The notes under the pieces are model-generated. The model had not been told where the DNA came from and searched no databases. It saw only the letters and a program-made list of their open reading frames with translations. Both the position numbers and the translations under genes were made by a program. This document shows positions 37,302 through 47,643 of a stretch of DNA of 64,000 nt, piece by piece. The stretch is from Echinicola salinicaeni (GTDB lineage Bacteria > Bacteroidota > Bacteroidia > Cytophagales > Cyclobacteriaceae): positions 62,001 through 126,000 of the forward strand of contig NZ_JACODZ010000002.1 in NCBI RefSeq assembly GCF_014280965.1, read 5' to 3'. Numbering within the stretch: the stretch's first letter is position 1; each line of letters begins with the position of its first letter.

Positions 37302-38363
37302 ATGAAAAGAAAAGCATTGATGATATGGGGCCTTATAGGTCTTTTGCTTATCCAGGGAAATTGCTTTGCCCAGTCCCAAGTACCAGATCCTTTATTTGTG
37401 GATCCCAATTGGCATGGCTCCTGTGATCCAGAAGTGATTTACAATCCTGCGGATGGACATTATTATATCTATTATACCTCCAGAAAACCTCTCCAAGAGA
37501 ACACCTACTTGGGAACACCCTTGGGAGTCATCCGGTCCAAAAACTTATCTGATTGGGAATTTTTGGGCTATTGCAAATTTGATGGCGTCGGTGGAACTAA
37601 AAATGCTGAAGCAACTTATTGGGCCCCGGCCATTATTGCTCATGATGGATACCTTCACATGTTTGTGACGTGGAAGCCTGAATATGAACTGGTCAATGAA
37701 TCCTATTTTGGAGGTCCCGGAAAAATCATTCACTATAAAACAAGCCAGAAAGACCCCATTGATGGCTGGGAAAGAATTGGCGAGGTGCATGATCCGGCTT
37801 TGAATTCATTAGACGCGACGGTGTACAAAAAAGATGGAAGTTATCATTTATGGTACAAAGCAAAGAAGCCAAAAGAAAAAAACCAGCTCTATCACCTTTC
37901 CTCTAAAGATATGGACACTTGGGAAGATCAGGGTTTTTCTAAAAGTGATGTTTTTAATGCCAGTGCAACTGGTTCGGGATTTGAAGAAGCGCCATATGTT
38001 TTTAACTGGAAGGGAAGCTATTGGTTGATTACCGATCCTCATAAAGGACTTTTTGTATATAAAAGTAATGATGCTGAGAACTGGAAATTTCAAGGAACCA
38101 TTTTGTTAGAAGATGGAAAAAGAAAATGGGATAATTCAAGGGCACGTCATCCAAGTGTAGCGGTGATAAATGACCGGGCCTTTATTTTTTATCATGTAGA
38201 GCCGTGGCGAGAATACAAAGGCCAGCCAGCAACCAAGCAGGCCTTGTCCAATAGAAGGTCCGTAATTCAAATGGCGGAGTTGAAAATAGAAAATAGTATC
38301 CTAAAGTGCGACAGGGATTCAGAAATAAAATTGAATAAATTATTTAGAATAAATAAAGAATGA
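37302..38363 (+). CDS. GH43/GH117-like five-bladed beta-propeller glycosidase
   Basis: A 353-residue secreted protein with a signal peptide ending CFAQ. The blade motifs include SCDPEVIYNPADGHYYIYYT (candidate catalytic Asp), ATYWAPAIIAHDGYLHMFVT, LDATVYKKDGSYHLWY and FEEAPYVFNWKGSYW (candidate catalytic Glu). This is the fold of GH43 and the related GH117 family. The last four bases overlap the next sulfatase (ATGA). It would act on a debranched or terminal sugar of the same polysaccharide. Confidence 0.85.
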   Translation: MKRKALMIWGLIGLLLIQGNCFAQSQVPDPLFVDPNWHGSCDPEVIYNPADGHYYIYYTSRKPLQENTYLGTPLGVIRSKNLSDWEFLGYCKFDGVGGTKNAEATYWAPAIIAHDGYLHMFVTWKPEYELVNESYFGGPGKIIHYKTSQKDPIDGWERIGEVHDPALNSLDATVYKKDGSYHLWYKAKKPKEKNQLYHLSSKDMDTWEDQGFSKSDVFNASATGSGFEEAPYVFNWKGSYWLITDPHKGLFVYKSNDAENWKFQGTILLEDGKRKWDNSRARHPSVAVINDRAFIFYHVEPWREYKGQPATKQALSNRRSVIQMAELKIENSILKCDRDSEIKLNKLFRINKE

Positions 38364-39769
38364 AGCAGTTATTGAAAATTTTAAGTCTATTTTTAATAGG
38401 CTTTTTTGGAAAAAATGAGGGTGTTTGGGCTCAGGAAAAACCTAATGTGGTCATCATATTTATTGATGACATGGGGTTTGGGGATTTATCTTCATTTGGT
38501 AATCAAGTAGTAGCAACTCCCAATATGGATGCTTTGGCAGAAAGGGGACTGAAATTAACCAATTTTTATGTCAATTCGCCTATTTGTTCTCCAAGCCGGA
38601 CGGCATTGAATACTGGATTTTATCCATTGAAGTATAAAATTCACTCATATCTGGACAATAGTACAAGAAACGCCCAAAGAGGAATGAACAATTGGTTGGA
38701 TGCAGATGCCGAAACCATGGCAAAGGTATTCAAGGAAAATGGTTATCGAACCGGGCATTTTGGTAAATGGCACTTGGGTGGAGGCCGTGATGTAGGAGAT
38801 GCACCATTGCCTCAGGCCTATGGTTTTGATCAATCGCTGGTAAGTTTTGAAGGGCTTGGGGATCGTTTGTTGTTTAAAAGGGATGGACTTTCAAATGCGA
38901 GCAGCAAGCTAGGAAAAGGCCAGATCAATTGGGTAGAAAAATACCAGTCAACAGGGATTTATGTAGACAGTGCACTGAGTTTTATTGGAGCCAATAAAAA
39001 GGATCCTTTTTATGTACACCTTTTCCCCAATGACGTGCATGATCCACATTTGCCTATGAATGGAAGCGTAAAGAAATATAAGAAGATAGCCCGTTCAGAT
39101 GCTGAGGCAAGGTTCTTTGCCATTTTGGAGAATTTGGATGAGCAAGTAGGTCGCTTTGTAGATGGCTTGGAAAAGATGGACAAATTGGATAATACCATTA
39201 TCGTTTTTACCAGTGACAATGGTCCTACTGATTGGGCAAGCTATTACAATAACGGAGAATATCCTCCTGGATTTACTGGTGGCTTTCATGGAAGAAAGTG
39301 GAGTCTTTATGAGGGTGGTATTAGGATGCCTTTCATTATCAGCTGGCCAGACAAAATCCCAATGGGAGCGCAAGATAATAAGACAGTGATGAGCGCAGTG
39401 GACTTAAAACCGACCTTGTTGAAATTGGCGAATCTGAGCAATCCCCAAGTTGGAGATGGCCAGGATAGGAGTGCAGCGATGCTTGGGGATCCAATGGACC
39501 AGCATAAAGCCATTATGTGGGAGTATGCCAGCTCTGTAGGTGGTAGTATATTGCCGGGACATGATAAAAATATCTCTCCTAATCTCGCCATTTTGGACAA
39601 TGGATGGAAATTGCTCATCAACGCAGACTCTACCAAGGCGGAATTGTACCATTTGGAGAAAGATCCATTTGAAGCTAGAAATTTAGTCCAGCGGGAAGTA
39701 GAAAAAGCAAAGACCTTGGCCCACAAATTACTGCAATGGAGAAGGGGATATGAAGTCCCATTAAAATAG
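38360..39769 (+). CDS. secreted type I sulfatase (CSPSR type)
   Basis: A 469-residue sulfatase with a signal peptide ending VWAQE, FIDDMGFGD for metal binding, and the formylglycine motif ICSPSRTALNTG (C76). Later TGHFGKWHLG has the conserved Lys-Trp-His, and FTSDNGPT carries the metal-binding Asp-Asn. It overlaps the GH43-like gene by 4 bases and is followed after 32 bases by another sulfatase. The sugar and sulfate position cannot be assigned. Confidence 0.93.
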   Translation: MKQLLKILSLFLIGFFGKNEGVWAQEKPNVVIIFIDDMGFGDLSSFGNQVVATPNMDALAERGLKLTNFYVNSPICSPSRTALNTGFYPLKYKIHSYLDNSTRNAQRGMNNWLDADAETMAKVFKENGYRTGHFGKWHLGGGRDVGDAPLPQAYGFDQSLVSFEGLGDRLLFKRDGLSNASSKLGKGQINWVEKYQSTGIYVDSALSFIGANKKDPFYVHLFPNDVHDPHLPMNGSVKKYKKIARSDAEARFFAILENLDEQVGRFVDGLEKMDKLDNTIIVFTSDNGPTDWASYYNNGEYPPGFTGGFHGRKWSLYEGGIRMPFIISWPDKIPMGAQDNKTVMSAVDLKPTLLKLANLSNPQVGDGQDRSAAMLGDPMDQHKAIMWEYASSVGGSILPGHDKNISPNLAILDNGWKLLINADSTKAELYHLEKDPFEARNLVQREVEKAKTLAHKLLQWRRGYEVPLK

Positions 39770-39801
39770 AAATAATCAATTAATTAAGCCCAAAATCCAA
39801 A

Positions 39802-41190
39802 ATGAAAAAGAGTTCAATAGGAATTTTGTTTGTGGTCTGTTTTCTGCTGTGTATTGCACCTTTAATAGCACAGCAGGAGAAACCTAATATTATTGTATAT
39901 TTATCAGATGATCTGGGGTATTTGGATACTTCTCCCTATGGGGCAGAAGTAGTGGAGACGCCCGTCTTGCAAAGCCTCAGTCAGGAAGGTATGAAGTTCC
40001 ATAATGCCTTTGTGGCAACCCCTTCTTGTGCACCAAGTAGGGCCGCTTTGCTGACAGGTTTGTTGCCAGCGAGAAATGGAGCCGAAACCAATCATTCATT
40101 TCCAGATGAGGGAATTCCCTACCTTGTCCAAAACTTCCAGGACAATGGATATAAAGTGTATGCTTTTGGGAAAGTGGCTCATTATAAGGGGAATAGTAAA
40201 TGTGGCTTTGACTACCATCATGATGAGCAGGTAAACCTTGAGAAGAATATCAGGCACTTTTTTGATTCAGTGAAGGTGGATGGACCTGTCTGCCTATTTG
40301 TGGGGGATAGAAGGCCGCATGTGCTTTGGACAAAGCAGATGGACTATAGTCCCGAAGAAGTAGATTTACCACCATATTTTATTGATACCAAATCTACAAG
40401 GGAGCACAGGTCCCGATATTATACGGATATAAGTGGATTGGATAGTGAAATGGGGAGGGTATTAGACTATCTGGACCCGAAATTTGGGGTAAATACCCTG
40501 ACACTTTTTACCAGTGACCACGGCGCACAATGGCCTTTTGGAAAATGGAATTTATATGATGCTGGGATCAGAACACCTTTGATTATTAAATGGCCAGGAG
40601 TCATCCAAGCAGGTTCCGAAACTGATGCAAATGTGAGTTGGATAGATATCTTACCAACATTACTGGACATTACTGGTGCTGAAACACCAAAAGGTTTGGA
40701 TGGCCAGTCTTTCAAGAAAGTTCTTGAAGGCAAAAAAAATCATTTTAGGGATGTCATCTACACTACTCATAGTGGCGATGGAAAATTCAATATCTATCCT
40801 ATTAGAAGTATAAGAACAGACCAGTACAAATTGATTTGGAACCTGGTCCCTGATGCTTATCATACCAATCACTCTGATATCTTAAGAAACGATGGAGCAG
40901 GAGCCTTTTGGAACTCTTGGGATGAACAGGCTAAAAAGGATCCAAAAGCTGCTGCAATCATTAAAAAGTACTATCAGCGGCCTGAGTGGGAGTTTTATGA
41001 TCTTCAGGCGGATCCCAATGAGCAAGAAAACCTGATCAATGATCCGGGTTACAAAAAAGAGATTAATAAGCTCAAAAAGAAATTAGACCAATGGTTGGAT
41101 GAGCAAAATGATCAGATGAAAATTTATAGGGAGTCCTACCGTGTCGGAGCACCTAAACCTAATGCCCAATCCATAAAAACCATCAAATAA
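39802..41190 (+). CDS. secreted type I sulfatase (CAPSR type, iduronate-2-sulfatase-like)
   Basis: A 462-residue sulfatase with signal peptide ending LIAQQ, YLSDDLGYLD, and the formylglycine motif SCAPSRAALLTG (C76). VYAFGKVAHY replaces the usual GKWHLG, a feature of the iduronate-2-sulfatase/sulfamidase side of the family. FTSDHGAQWPFGKWNLYD follows. Its stop TAA shares its last base with the ATG of the next gene (AATAATGA), so translation is coupled. Confidence 0.92.
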   Translation: MKKSSIGILFVVCFLLCIAPLIAQQEKPNIIVYLSDDLGYLDTSPYGAEVVETPVLQSLSQEGMKFHNAFVATPSCAPSRAALLTGLLPARNGAETNHSFPDEGIPYLVQNFQDNGYKVYAFGKVAHYKGNSKCGFDYHHDEQVNLEKNIRHFFDSVKVDGPVCLFVGDRRPHVLWTKQMDYSPEEVDLPPYFIDTKSTREHRSRYYTDISGLDSEMGRVLDYLDPKFGVNTLTLFTSDHGAQWPFGKWNLYDAGIRTPLIIKWPGVIQAGSETDANVSWIDILPTLLDITGAETPKGLDGQSFKKVLEGKKNHFRDVIYTTHSGDGKFNIYPIRSIRTDQYKLIWNLVPDAYHTNHSDILRNDGAGAFWNSWDEQAKKDPKAAAIIKKYYQRPEWEFYDLQADPNEQENLINDPGYKKEINKLKKKLDQWLDEQNDQMKIYRESYRVGAPKPNAQSIKTIK

Positions 41191-42320
41191 TGAACCTATT
41201 GAACAGATCTTTTGCCTTTTTCACCCTTCTAATATTACTTTCTTGTAAGGGACAAAATGAAATGATGGAGGCCTATAAAAATCATGATAAAGCCATTTAT
41301 GTAAAGAAAGGCTGGATCAGAGATCCATTTATCTATTTGGATGGGGATGGTTATTATTATTTAACAGGAACTACACCTGTGCCTAATGACCCTCAAGAAA
41401 AAGAAGAGCCCTATAATACTGGTCTTGATAAGTCGAATCAGGAAATTTTTGGCACCCCGAGTGTCGTGGGAGGAAAATTGCGGGTCTGGAGAAGTCTGGA
41501 TTTGATGGATTGGGAATATTTGGGAGAGCCATTTACACTGGATAAAGGCTATTGGGCTGAAAAGTTTCCTGAAAAATTTGAGGAAAGTTCACCGGATGAA
41601 TGGAGAATTTGGGCTCCAGAACTTTATCATGTAGATGGAAAGTGGATATATGTGCATACTACACCAGGTCCAGTTAAGGGAGGTGCCAATTTAGCTATTA
41701 CAAAAGACAAGGAAATGAATGGTCCCTTTTCTTTTCCTATGGGTGATGATATGAAATTTAAACACGATCCATCACTTTTCAAGGATGATGATGGGATATG
41801 GTATCTTTTATGGGGTAATACCACAATAGCTCCGATCAAACCGGGATTTCAAGGCTTAGCTGCTGAGCCTGTTCGGATAGATCCCTCAGACAGGGTAATT
41901 GGACATGAAGGGGCAACTATCCGTAAAATTGGTGATAAATATGTGCATTTTGGGACGGCATGGTCAACAGATGAAATGCGAAAAGGATCTTATAACCTTT
42001 ATTATTGCACTGCTGATAAAGTAACTGGACCCTATGGCCCAAGGCAGTTTGTCGGCCGCTTTTTAGGACATGGTACACCTTTTCAGGATAAAGAGGGAAG
42101 ATGGTGGTGTACCGCTTTTTATAATGGGAATGTGCCTCCTGTTAGTAAGGATGGGATTCAGGATAGGGATTTGGGAGAAACTGCCCAAACCATCAATGAG
42201 CAAGGAACGACTATTGTCCCACTGGAAGTTAAAATATTGGATGATGGTGAAATTTATATTCGGGCAAAAGATCCTGATTATGCCAATCCCGGTCCAGATG
42301 AGGCCCAGCAATTTCAATAA
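41190..42320 (+). CDS. glycoside hydrolase family 43 lipoprotein
   Basis: A 376-residue lipoprotein (lipobox LLSC near residue 19) with the GH43 five-bladed propeller. Candidate catalytic residues sit in GWIRDPFIYLDGDGYYYL (Asp, base), KFKHDPSLFKDD (Asp, pKa modulator) and IGHEGATIRKIGDKYVHF (Glu, acid); further blades are IWAPELYHVDGKW and LGHGTPFQDKEGRW. It could release xylose, arabinose or galactose from side chains. It is coupled to the previous sulfatase by a one-base overlap. Confidence 0.9.
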   Translation: MNLLNRSFAFFTLLILLSCKGQNEMMEAYKNHDKAIYVKKGWIRDPFIYLDGDGYYYLTGTTPVPNDPQEKEEPYNTGLDKSNQEIFGTPSVVGGKLRVWRSLDLMDWEYLGEPFTLDKGYWAEKFPEKFEESSPDEWRIWAPELYHVDGKWIYVHTTPGPVKGGANLAITKDKEMNGPFSFPMGDDMKFKHDPSLFKDDDGIWYLLWGNTTIAPIKPGFQGLAAEPVRIDPSDRVIGHEGATIRKIGDKYVHFGTAWSTDEMRKGSYNLYYCTADKVTGPYGPRQFVGRFLGHGTPFQDKEGRWWCTAFYNGNVPPVSKDGIQDRDLGETAQTINEQGTTIVPLEVKILDDGEIYIRAKDPDYANPGPDEAQQFQ

Positions 42321-42469
42321 TTAAGGATTACCGAAAAAACAATGAAAGAAAAAGGCAATTAAGCCACTGTTTCTGATGAGCAATTTTACTGTCTTGTTAT
42401 TATGGTGTATTGACCTGATTCTTAGTTGGATATTTGAATTTTGATAAGTTATTATTACAAGTTTGAAAT

Positions 42470-44104
42470 ATGAAGAAGAATAAAATTTCATCAAGTTTTT
42501 TAGCAGTATTACTACTATGTAATTTTGCATGTTCTAAAAGTCCTCAGAAGGGATTACAGCAAAAGAAACCCAATATTATACTGATCATGTCAGATGATAT
42601 GGGCTATTCAGATTTAGGCTGTTATGGAGGAGAGATCAATACGCCCAATCTTGATAAATTAGCTAAAAACGGATTACAGTTTACACAGTTTTATAATTCT
42701 GCTAGATGTTGTCCCACTAGGGCTTCCTTGATGACTGGTTTGCATCCCCACCAAACTGGAATTGGTCATATGACCAATCCACCGGGTAATCCAACAGGGC
42801 ATAATTATGGGATTCCTTCCTATGAGGGAAGCCTTAACGAGCAATGTGTAACCATAGCGCAGGTCCTTAAGCCAGCAGGTTATCATACTTTGATGACGGG
42901 AAAATGGCATTTGGGAACTGATTTTGAAGATTGGCCATTGCAGAGGGGATTCGATAAATTTTATGGGTTTATTCCAGGTGCAGGCAACTTTTTTAGACCT
43001 AAGCCACCTAGAGGGATAACTTATATGAATGATACTATAAGTATTACCGACCCTGATTACTATACCACGGATGCCTTTACCGATAAAGCGATGCAATTTA
43101 TCGATGAAGCCCAAGCTGAAGATAAGGAAAAACCTTTCTTTTTGTACTTGGCCTATAATGCGCCTCATTGGCCTTTACAGGCTCCAAAGGAGGATGTGGA
43201 AAAGTACAGAGGTAAGTACATGAAGGGCTGGGGAAAACTAAGGGAAGAGCGATTTGCTAGAATGAAAGAAATGGGCTTGATAGATCCCAAATGGGAGCTG
43301 ACTGCCCAAGATGCCAGAAGCTGGGATGAGCTCGCTGCAGATAAAAAGGATGAAATGGATTACCGAATGGCTATCTATGCCGCTATGGTAGACAGGATGG
43401 ACCAGAATATTGGGAGACTGGTGGACTATTTAGAGAAAAAGGGAGAGTTAGAGAACACCATGATCGTGTTCCTCAATGATAATGGAGCATGTGCAGAATT
43501 TGATGAGCTGGGTAGTGGACCTGCCGCCCAGCTAGGTACGAAGGAAGGGTATATATTGTCATATGGACGTGCATGGGCTAATGCTTCAAATACCCCTTAC
43601 AGGGAATATAAACACTGGATGCATGAAGGAGGAATGGCAACTCCTTTTATAGTTCATTGGCCAGCTGGAATAGAAAAAAGGGAGGGTAATAAGGTCAATC
43701 AATATGCTTATTTACCAGATGTTATGGCCACTTTTAGTTCACTCGCAGGAGCGGAATACCCTAAGGAATTTAAAGGAAATACGATAGCTCCATTACAGGG
43801 TAAAAGCATACTTCCCACATTAAGTGAAACTTCTAAACCTGTGCATGAAGAAGCAATTTTCTTTGAACATGAAGGGAAAAAAGCTGTACGAGATGGTAAA
43901 TACAAGCTGGTTTCTAAATGGAATAAGGAAAGTGAATACAATTGGGAACTCTATGATATGGAAGCTGATCGTACTGAAACAAATAATTTGGCATTAAGCA
44001 TGCCAGAGAAGGTGAAACAAATGAGTGAAATGTGGATGGAATGGGCAGATGAAAAGGGGGTAAAGACATGGACAGAGATTAACGAATTGCGTAAGAGAAA
44101 ATGA
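42470..44104 (+). CDS. arylsulfatase lipoprotein (CCPTR type)
   Basis: A 544-residue sulfatase with a lipobox around residue 21 (CNFAC). Metal binding is in IMSDDMGYSDLGCYGG, and the formylglycine motif is ARCCPTRASLMTG (first Cys, C80). The MTGKWHLGTD, HWPLQAP and FLNDNGAC blocks are intact. The length fits larger arylsulfatases. It begins 149 bases after the GH43 gene and is followed by a strong terminator, so it may be the last gene of the cluster operon. Confidence 0.93.
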   Translation: MKKNKISSSFLAVLLLCNFACSKSPQKGLQQKKPNIILIMSDDMGYSDLGCYGGEINTPNLDKLAKNGLQFTQFYNSARCCPTRASLMTGLHPHQTGIGHMTNPPGNPTGHNYGIPSYEGSLNEQCVTIAQVLKPAGYHTLMTGKWHLGTDFEDWPLQRGFDKFYGFIPGAGNFFRPKPPRGITYMNDTISITDPDYYTTDAFTDKAMQFIDEAQAEDKEKPFFLYLAYNAPHWPLQAPKEDVEKYRGKYMKGWGKLREERFARMKEMGLIDPKWELTAQDARSWDELAADKKDEMDYRMAIYAAMVDRMDQNIGRLVDYLEKKGELENTMIVFLNDNGACAEFDELGSGPAAQLGTKEGYILSYGRAWANASNTPYREYKHWMHEGGMATPFIVHWPAGIEKREGNKVNQYAYLPDVMATFSSLAGAEYPKEFKGNTIAPLQGKSILPTLSETSKPVHEEAIFFEHEGKKAVRDGKYKLVSKWNKESEYNWELYDMEADRTETNNLALSMPEKVKQMSEMWMEWADEKGVKTWTEINELRKRK

Positions 44105-44510
44105 ACTAAGGTCCTTTTCATGGATCTTGATCCAATAAAAAAAGGCTTGGGAAATATTTCCCGAGCCTTTTTTTGTTTTTGATGATGTGATTTTTCGACG
44201 TGAAATAGGCCAATAGGAATATCTGATCTAGTATTAATATAATGATGAAATAAATGCTTATATTAATCATTGAAAAGTATAATTATTTCATGCTATTTAA
44301 ATATTAAATAGCTTTCAGCTAATTCTCGATTTTACATTTTTTCAATTTGTTTACAGGCTGGGGGCCATGCGTATTTTAGCCCCTATTGGACTTAAGGTCT
44401 TATCAAATGTTTTTGGGTTTGAATTAGTCTTCCCAAGGATATGATTACAATTATTCCCAAGCATTAAACGGGGAATTAATCATTTAACTTTCAATCTCAA
44501 AATAACCATT
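44105..44510. other. intergenic region before SusCD pair D
   Basis: About 406 bases holding the terminator at 44139-44172 and then the leader of the SusC gene at 44511. No ECF sigma or FecR gene precedes this pair. No convincing operator or promoter was recognised by eye. Confidence 0.5.
44139..44172 (+). terminator. rho-independent terminator after the sulfatase cluster
   Basis: AAAAAGGCT (44139-44147) and AGCCTTTTT (44164-44172) flank the palindrome GGGAAATATTTCCC. The stem continues into T-rich sequence. It ends the sulfatase/GH operon. Confidence 0.85.
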
Positions 44511-47500
44511 ATGAGCAACTTTACACAAAAGTATTTGCTGGCTGTGGTATTATTGTTTTATGCAGCGACAGCCTATGCGCAAAACATTACTGTTTCAGGA
44601 ACGGTGACTGATTCGGAAACAGGAATGACCATTCCCGGTGTCAATGTTATTGAATTATCTACCAAAAATACGGATAATGTTAACGGAACTGCCACTGATA
44701 TTGATGGGCGCTTTGAAATTTCCGTGCCTTCAAATGCAAGCCTTAGTTTCAGTTATTTAGGGTATGCTACACAGAATGTTCCAGTAAATGGAAGAACCAC
44801 CGTTGATTTGGCTTTGAGCCCTGATCTTTCTAACCTTCAAGAAGTAGTGGTGATTGGTTACGGCCAAGTGAATAAGAAGGATTTAACAGGCTCTGTCAGT
44901 AAGGTGGAGGGAGCACAGTTGGAGAATCTACCTGCCGCAAGGGTAGACCAGACCCTTCAAGGAAGAGCTGCAGGTGTTCAAGTTTCACAGATTAGTGGAG
45001 AACCCGGCGCGGCTCCTACCATCCGGATTCGTGGAGGTAATTCTATTCAAGGTAATAATGAACCCCTGTGGGTTATTGATGGAATTATTGTTGGTACGGA
45101 TTTTAACCTGAGTAATATCAATACCAATGATATACAGTCCATAGATATTCTAAAGGATGCAGTAGCGGTATCTATTTATGGTACTAGGGGAGCAAATGGA
45201 GTGATTTTGGTCACCACCAAAAGCGGCGCTGGAGCTGGAGGAGGGACTAAAGTTTCCTTTAATGCTTATTATGGGGTTCAGTCCATGGTGACGAAAGTCG
45301 ACTTTTTGGATGGACCACAACATGCCGCTTATGCCAATGAGGATGCTGAATTCAGGCAATCTGCACTGCCTTTCATAGACCTGGATAATGTGCCCAATGT
45401 AGATTGGATAGACCAGGTTAGTCAAAATGGTGCCGTTCAAAATATTGATGTTTCCATTTCAGGAATGTCGGAAGACAGAAAGGTGAATTATTATGTCTCA
45501 GCCAATTATTTTGATCAAGAAGGATTGATAAGAGAGACAGGTATTAAAAAGTATATTTTCAGGGCCAATATGGATAATCAATTGTCCGATTTGGTGAAAG
45601 TTGGGTTTCGGGTAAATGTGTCAAGGCTGAAAAATGAAAATAGCAAGATTAGCTTTTCCAACTTGTACTTATCTACCACACCGACACGGGCCATTTATGA
45701 TGATGAAGGTAATTTTACGGCACTGGACCCTATTACTGATGGGGTGACAAGGAATTTTGAAGCAGATTTACAAATGCGACAAAACTATAATTTGGTAACC
45801 AATATCCTAGGGAATATTTATGTTGAACTGGAACCTTTGAAAAACCTTACTTTCAAAACTACTTTTAGTCCTGAAATCAATAATTTCAAACAAAATGTTT
45901 TTAACCCTGGGGCCCTACCCAATAATTTGATCCTTCAAAATGGCGGGGATGCAGCAGTAAGTACCTCATTGAGGATGGGCTATATTAATGAGAACACGCT
46001 AAATTATATCAAGGATTACTCCAATGGCAATAGACTGACCGCCTTGGCTGGGTTTACCCTGCAGAAAACTGAGTTTGAATCCAGTGTGTCCAGGGCTTTT
46101 AGACTGTCCAATGATGTTACTGGTTTTAATAACTTGGGCTTTGGGTCCGATCCAACAAGGAATGAGGTAGGATCCAGTTATGATGCCTTCCAATTGGTTT
46201 CATGGTTGGCTAGGGTAAACTATTCCATAAAGGATAAATACTTATTTACAGTAGTAGGAAGGGTAGATGGTTCTTCAAGATTTGCTCCTGAGAATAAATA
46301 TGCGTTTTTCCCTTCTGGAGCTTTTGCCTGGCGGTTAGGTGATGAAGAGTTTATCAAGAACCTAGGTATTTTCAGTGACTTGAAATTTAGGACCAGTTAT
46401 GGATTATCAGGAAGCCAGGCAATTCCTTCTTATAGGACATTGGCTATCTTAAATGCTGCCAATACCACTTTTAATGGGATAGAGAAACCAGGTGTGGTAC
46501 TTGGAAGACCTGAAAACCCAGAGCTAAAATGGGAAACAACCCGACAGCTTGATATTGGTCTGGAAATGGGCTTCTTAGAAGGAAGATTAAATTTCGAGAT
46601 GGACTTTTATCAAAAGAACACCCGAGATCTGCTCCTTAATGCTCAGCTGCCAAGACAGACCGGCTTTGTAAGCAAATTACAGAATATCGGTAAGGTGCAG
46701 AACCGCGGGGTAGAATTTTTGATCAACAGTGTCAATATCAGCAAACCAGACTTCAAATGGTCCACTAATTTGACCATTTCCCATAATAACAATAAGGTAG
46801 TTGACCTTGGAGGGGTTGATTTTATAAACTTGGCTACTCCAGCCCAACAAGGGGGAACCGGAGCAAGATTGATTGTAGGCGAAACCACTCCTGTATTTAC
46901 CGGTGTGCGCTATCTGGGAACGTGGAAATCACAGGAAGAAATTGATGAAGCTGGAATAGGCGGAGATCATGATGTGGGAGGTCCAAGGTTTGAGGATACC
47001 AATGGAGACAAGCAAATCACTGAGGACGATTTTATCGTCTTGGGAAGTCCCCAACCTGATTTTTATTTCGGTATAGGAAATACTTTTTCCATTGGGAATT
47101 TTGACCTGGATTTCTTTTTTCAAGGAACTTATGGCAATGAAGTTTTTAATAGTTTAACACAGACGGCACTATTTGGCCGGCCAGAAACCACCAAATATGC
47201 AGAAACACTTGACCGCTGGACGCCAGAAAACCCAACTTCTGATATCCCCAGAGCAGGTACTGTTGCCGCACTTTCAGAGGTTTATAATAACTCAGCGATG
47301 ATCGAAGATGGTTCCCATATCAGGTTAAAGAGTTTGAGAATGGCTTATAATTTCCCTATGGAAACCAGTAAGTTGGGTGGACTTACCGTGTACATTACAG
47401 GAAATAACCTGTTTGTACTATCGGATTTTAGACTGAAAGATCCTGAGACTAGCCAATATGGTAGAAACAGTGATAATCTTTCCATGGGATTCTCGCAGGG

Positions 47501-47552
47501 ACAGTACCCTACATCGAGGACAGTGGCCATAGGAGCTAAGATCGATTTTTAA
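44511..47552 (+). CDS. SusC/RagA-family TonB-dependent transporter without STN domain (pair D)
   Basis: A 1013-residue outer-membrane transporter. The signal peptide ends at AYAQN and leads directly into a carboxypeptidase-D-like domain (about 25-105; PGVNVIELSTKN, GTATDIDGRFEIS). The NLQEVVVIGYGQVNKKDLTG linker, the plug (IRIRGGNSIQGNNEPLWVID, ILKDAVAVSIYGTRGANGV) and the barrel ending GAKIDF follow. There is no STN domain and no FecR gene next to it, so it is regulated differently from sets A-C. It lies between two sulfatase regions and likely imports the processed sulfated oligosaccharide. Confidence 0.95.
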   Translation: MSNFTQKYLLAVVLLFYAATAYAQNITVSGTVTDSETGMTIPGVNVIELSTKNTDNVNGTATDIDGRFEISVPSNASLSFSYLGYATQNVPVNGRTTVDLALSPDLSNLQEVVVIGYGQVNKKDLTGSVSKVEGAQLENLPAARVDQTLQGRAAGVQVSQISGEPGAAPTIRIRGGNSIQGNNEPLWVIDGIIVGTDFNLSNINTNDIQSIDILKDAVAVSIYGTRGANGVILVTTKSGAGAGGGTKVSFNAYYGVQSMVTKVDFLDGPQHAAYANEDAEFRQSALPFIDLDNVPNVDWIDQVSQNGAVQNIDVSISGMSEDRKVNYYVSANYFDQEGLIRETGIKKYIFRANMDNQLSDLVKVGFRVNVSRLKNENSKISFSNLYLSTTPTRAIYDDEGNFTALDPITDGVTRNFEADLQMRQNYNLVTNILGNIYVELEPLKNLTFKTTFSPEINNFKQNVFNPGALPNNLILQNGGDAAVSTSLRMGYINENTLNYIKDYSNGNRLTALAGFTLQKTEFESSVSRAFRLSNDVTGFNNLGFGSDPTRNEVGSSYDAFQLVSWLARVNYSIKDKYLFTVVGRVDGSSRFAPENKYAFFPSGAFAWRLGDEEFIKNLGIFSDLKFRTSYGLSGSQAIPSYRTLAILNAANTTFNGIEKPGVVLGRPENPELKWETTRQLDIGLEMGFLEGRLNFEMDFYQKNTRDLLLNAQLPRQTGFVSKLQNIGKVQNRGVEFLINSVNISKPDFKWSTNLTISHNNNKVVDLGGVDFINLATPAQQGGTGARLIVGETTPVFTGVRYLGTWKSQEEIDEAGIGGDHDVGGPRFEDTNGDKQITEDDFIVLGSPQPDFYFGIGNTFSIGNFDLDFFFQGTYGNEVFNSLTQTALFGRPETTKYAETLDRWTPENPTSDIPRAGTVAALSEVYNNSAMIEDGSHIRLKSLRMAYNFPMETSKLGGLTVYITGNNLFVLSDFRLKDPETSQYGRNSDNLSMGFSQGQYPTSRTVAIGAKIDF

Positions 47553-47643
47553 GGGTGAGAATAGCTGAAATGACCATTCCAGATTGTTTTAATCGATTGA
47601 AGTCCCCGATTAATGGGACGATGGACCAAAAAAGATCTAAAAA

